A DNA stretch of 64,000 nucleotides from Streptomyces europaeiscabiei (lineage in GTDB: Bacteria; Actinomycetota; Actinomycetes; Streptomycetales; Streptomycetaceae), in NCBI RefSeq assembly GCF_001550375.1, contig NZ_LRTR01000758.1, forward strand, positions 1-64,000. Reading direction: 5' to 3'. A program made the position numbers and the translations under genes. The notes beneath the pieces are model-generated. The model had not been told where the DNA came from. It did not search any database and saw nothing but the letters and a program-made list of their open reading frames with translations. Of this stretch, positions 63,138-64,000 are shown piece after piece; position 1 is the stretch's first letter, and every line of letters begins with the position of its first letter.

Positions 63138-64000
63138 TCACCAGGTGACGGGCAGTTCGCGGACGCCGTAGACGGCGGTGGCCTGCTTGAAGGCGATCTC
63201 CTCCATCGGTACGGCGATCTTCAGGTCGGGAAGCCGGCGGAAGACTTCGGGCAGGACGATCTGGAGTTCGGCGCGGGCCAGCGGCTGGCCCAGGCACTGG
63301 TGGATGCCGTAGCCGAAGGCCAGGTGCCGGCGGACGTTGGCACGCTCCAGGTCGAGGTTGTCGGGGTTCGTGAAGAACTCCGGGTCGCGGTTGGCGACGT
63401 GGACGGGAATGATCACGCCCTCGCCCGCGTGGATGGTCACACCGCCGATGGTGACGTCGTCGATGGCGGTGCGGCGCAGTCCGCCGTGCACGATGGACAG
63501 GTAGCGCAGGAGTTCCTCCACCGCGCTCGCGACCTGGTCCGGTCCGCCGAGGAGGTGCGGGATCTGGTCGGGGTGGTCGAGGAGGGTGATGGTGCTCAGC
63601 GCGATCATGTTCGCCGTCGTCTCATGCCCGGCGAACAGCAGGAAGGCGCTCAGGTCGGCGGCGTCCTGGTCGGTGATGACGCCCTCGTCCACCTGTGCGG
63701 CGAGCCGGGTGACCACGTCGTCGCCGGGGGTGGCGCGCTTGGTCTGCACGAGGCGCAGCAGATACTCGCCGAGGTTGGCGAACGCCCGGGCGGCCTCCTC
63801 TCCCGTGGCGTTCAGGTCTACGAGGGTCTTCGACTGCTCCTGGAAGAACGGGTGTTCCTCGTAGGGGACGCCGAGCAGTTCGCAGATGACCAGGGAGGGA
63901 AGCGGCAGCGCGAAGTGCTCCACGAAGTCGGCGGGGCCGCTCAGCTCACTCAGGTCGGTGAGGAGTTCGTCGGTCAGGCGGGCGATGGCCGGGCGCAGCG
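63138..64000 (-). CDS. cytochrome P450 (CYP105-like), partial at right edge
   Basis: C-terminal ~287 residues; the frame is open to the window edge (LRPAIARLTDELLTDLSELSG). I-helix FLLFAGHETTANMIAL, ExxR VEELLRYL, ANRDPEFF, heme ligand loop LAFGYGIHQCLGQPLARAEL, terminal ELPVTW. AFGxGxHQCLGQPLAR is characteristic of CYP105-type streptomycete enzymes. With the downstream ferredoxin, reductase and SDR it forms a self-sufficient class I system for hydroxylation followed by oxidation. The N-terminus is outside the window. Confidence 0.93.
   Translation of the reverse strand, partial: LRPAIARLTDELLTDLSELSGPADFVEHFALPLPSLVICELLGVPYEEHPFFQEQSKTLVDLNATGEEAARAFANLGEYLLRLVQTKRATPGDDVVTRLAAQVDEGVITDQDAADLSAFLLFAGHETTANMIALSTITLLDHPDQIPHLLGGPDQVASAVEELLRYLSIVHGGLRRTAIDDVTIGGVTIHAGEGVIIPVHVANRDPEFFTNPDNLDLERANVRRHLAFGYGIHQCLGQPLARAELQIVLPEVFRRLPDLKIAVPMEEIAFKQATAVYGVRELPVTW

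Overview
The window is 64 kb of very GC-rich actinomycete DNA, almost certainly Streptomyces. Evidence: strong G/C third positions, GTG/TTG starts, ATGA/GTGA coupled operons, an actinobacterial-type Dcd, twinned secreted beta-propeller proteins and many lipoproteins. It is a mosaic of core-like and accessory segments.

Region 1 (1-17.9 kb, core-like). A partial, catalytically degenerate MraY/WecA-like membrane protein lies at the left edge, divergent from a large membrane Fe-S reductase (HdrD/GlpC-like). A lipoprotein follows, then a striking array of six secreted FG-GAP/VCBS proteins, each with seven Ca2+-loop repeats (predicted seven-bladed propellers). Five of the six are preceded by the same promoter-like element, AACC-N17-(G/T)TC(T/A). 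DUF5713 and SnoaL-like genes interrupt the array. A Yip1-family membrane protein and an AlkD-like protein follow.

Region 2 (18-22 kb). Two small accessory genes (one SMI1/KNR4-like) lie next to a 3'-half tRNA-Ser(UGA) fragment, probably an attachment-site scar. A phosphoribosyltransferase, dcd and intact tRNA-Gly(CCC) follow.

Region 3 (22-32 kb). An integrative mobilizable element appears to sit downstream of tRNA-Gly. It carries metal-resistance cargo (ACR3-like exporter, MerT/MerC-like protein, MerR-family regulator with its operator), tyrosine integrase, excisionase, XRE regulator, a replication-type HTH gene with seven internal iteron-like repeats, an intergenic array of about 13 GGGGACCG/CGGTCCCC motifs ending in a perfect 28-bp palindrome (candidate ori or oriT), MobC, relaxase, and a PD-(D/E)XK-like protein.

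Region 4 (33-40.7 kb). This is genomic wreckage: an ISKra4-family remnant truncates a lanthipeptide cluster (LanB without its N-terminus, LanC and the thiopeptide-type protein each with one frameshift). An unknown gene, a broken acyltransferase, and a second decayed copy of the relaxase tail plus nuclease start from Region 3 follow.

Region 5 (40.7-48.5 kb). A secreted alpha/beta hydrolase, a tandem-fused double IclR regulator, an HSL-type esterase and a complete sulfonate/taurine/nitrate-type ABC transporter operon (binding protein, two permeases, ATPase).

Region 6 (49-64 kb). Metabolic units separated by transposon remnants: a Tn554-like recombinase/TnpC pair; an SDR plus deazaflavin-type oxidoreductase divergent from a TetR gene, with a 19-bp-arm palindrome between; LysR divergent from an acyl-CoA-dehydrogenase-type flavin monooxygenase with its flavin reductase; an intact IS5-type transposase; a secreted CBM13-GH62 arabinofuranosidase; an IS3 remnant; and a translationally coupled P450-ferredoxin-ferredoxin reductase-SDR operon running off the right edge.
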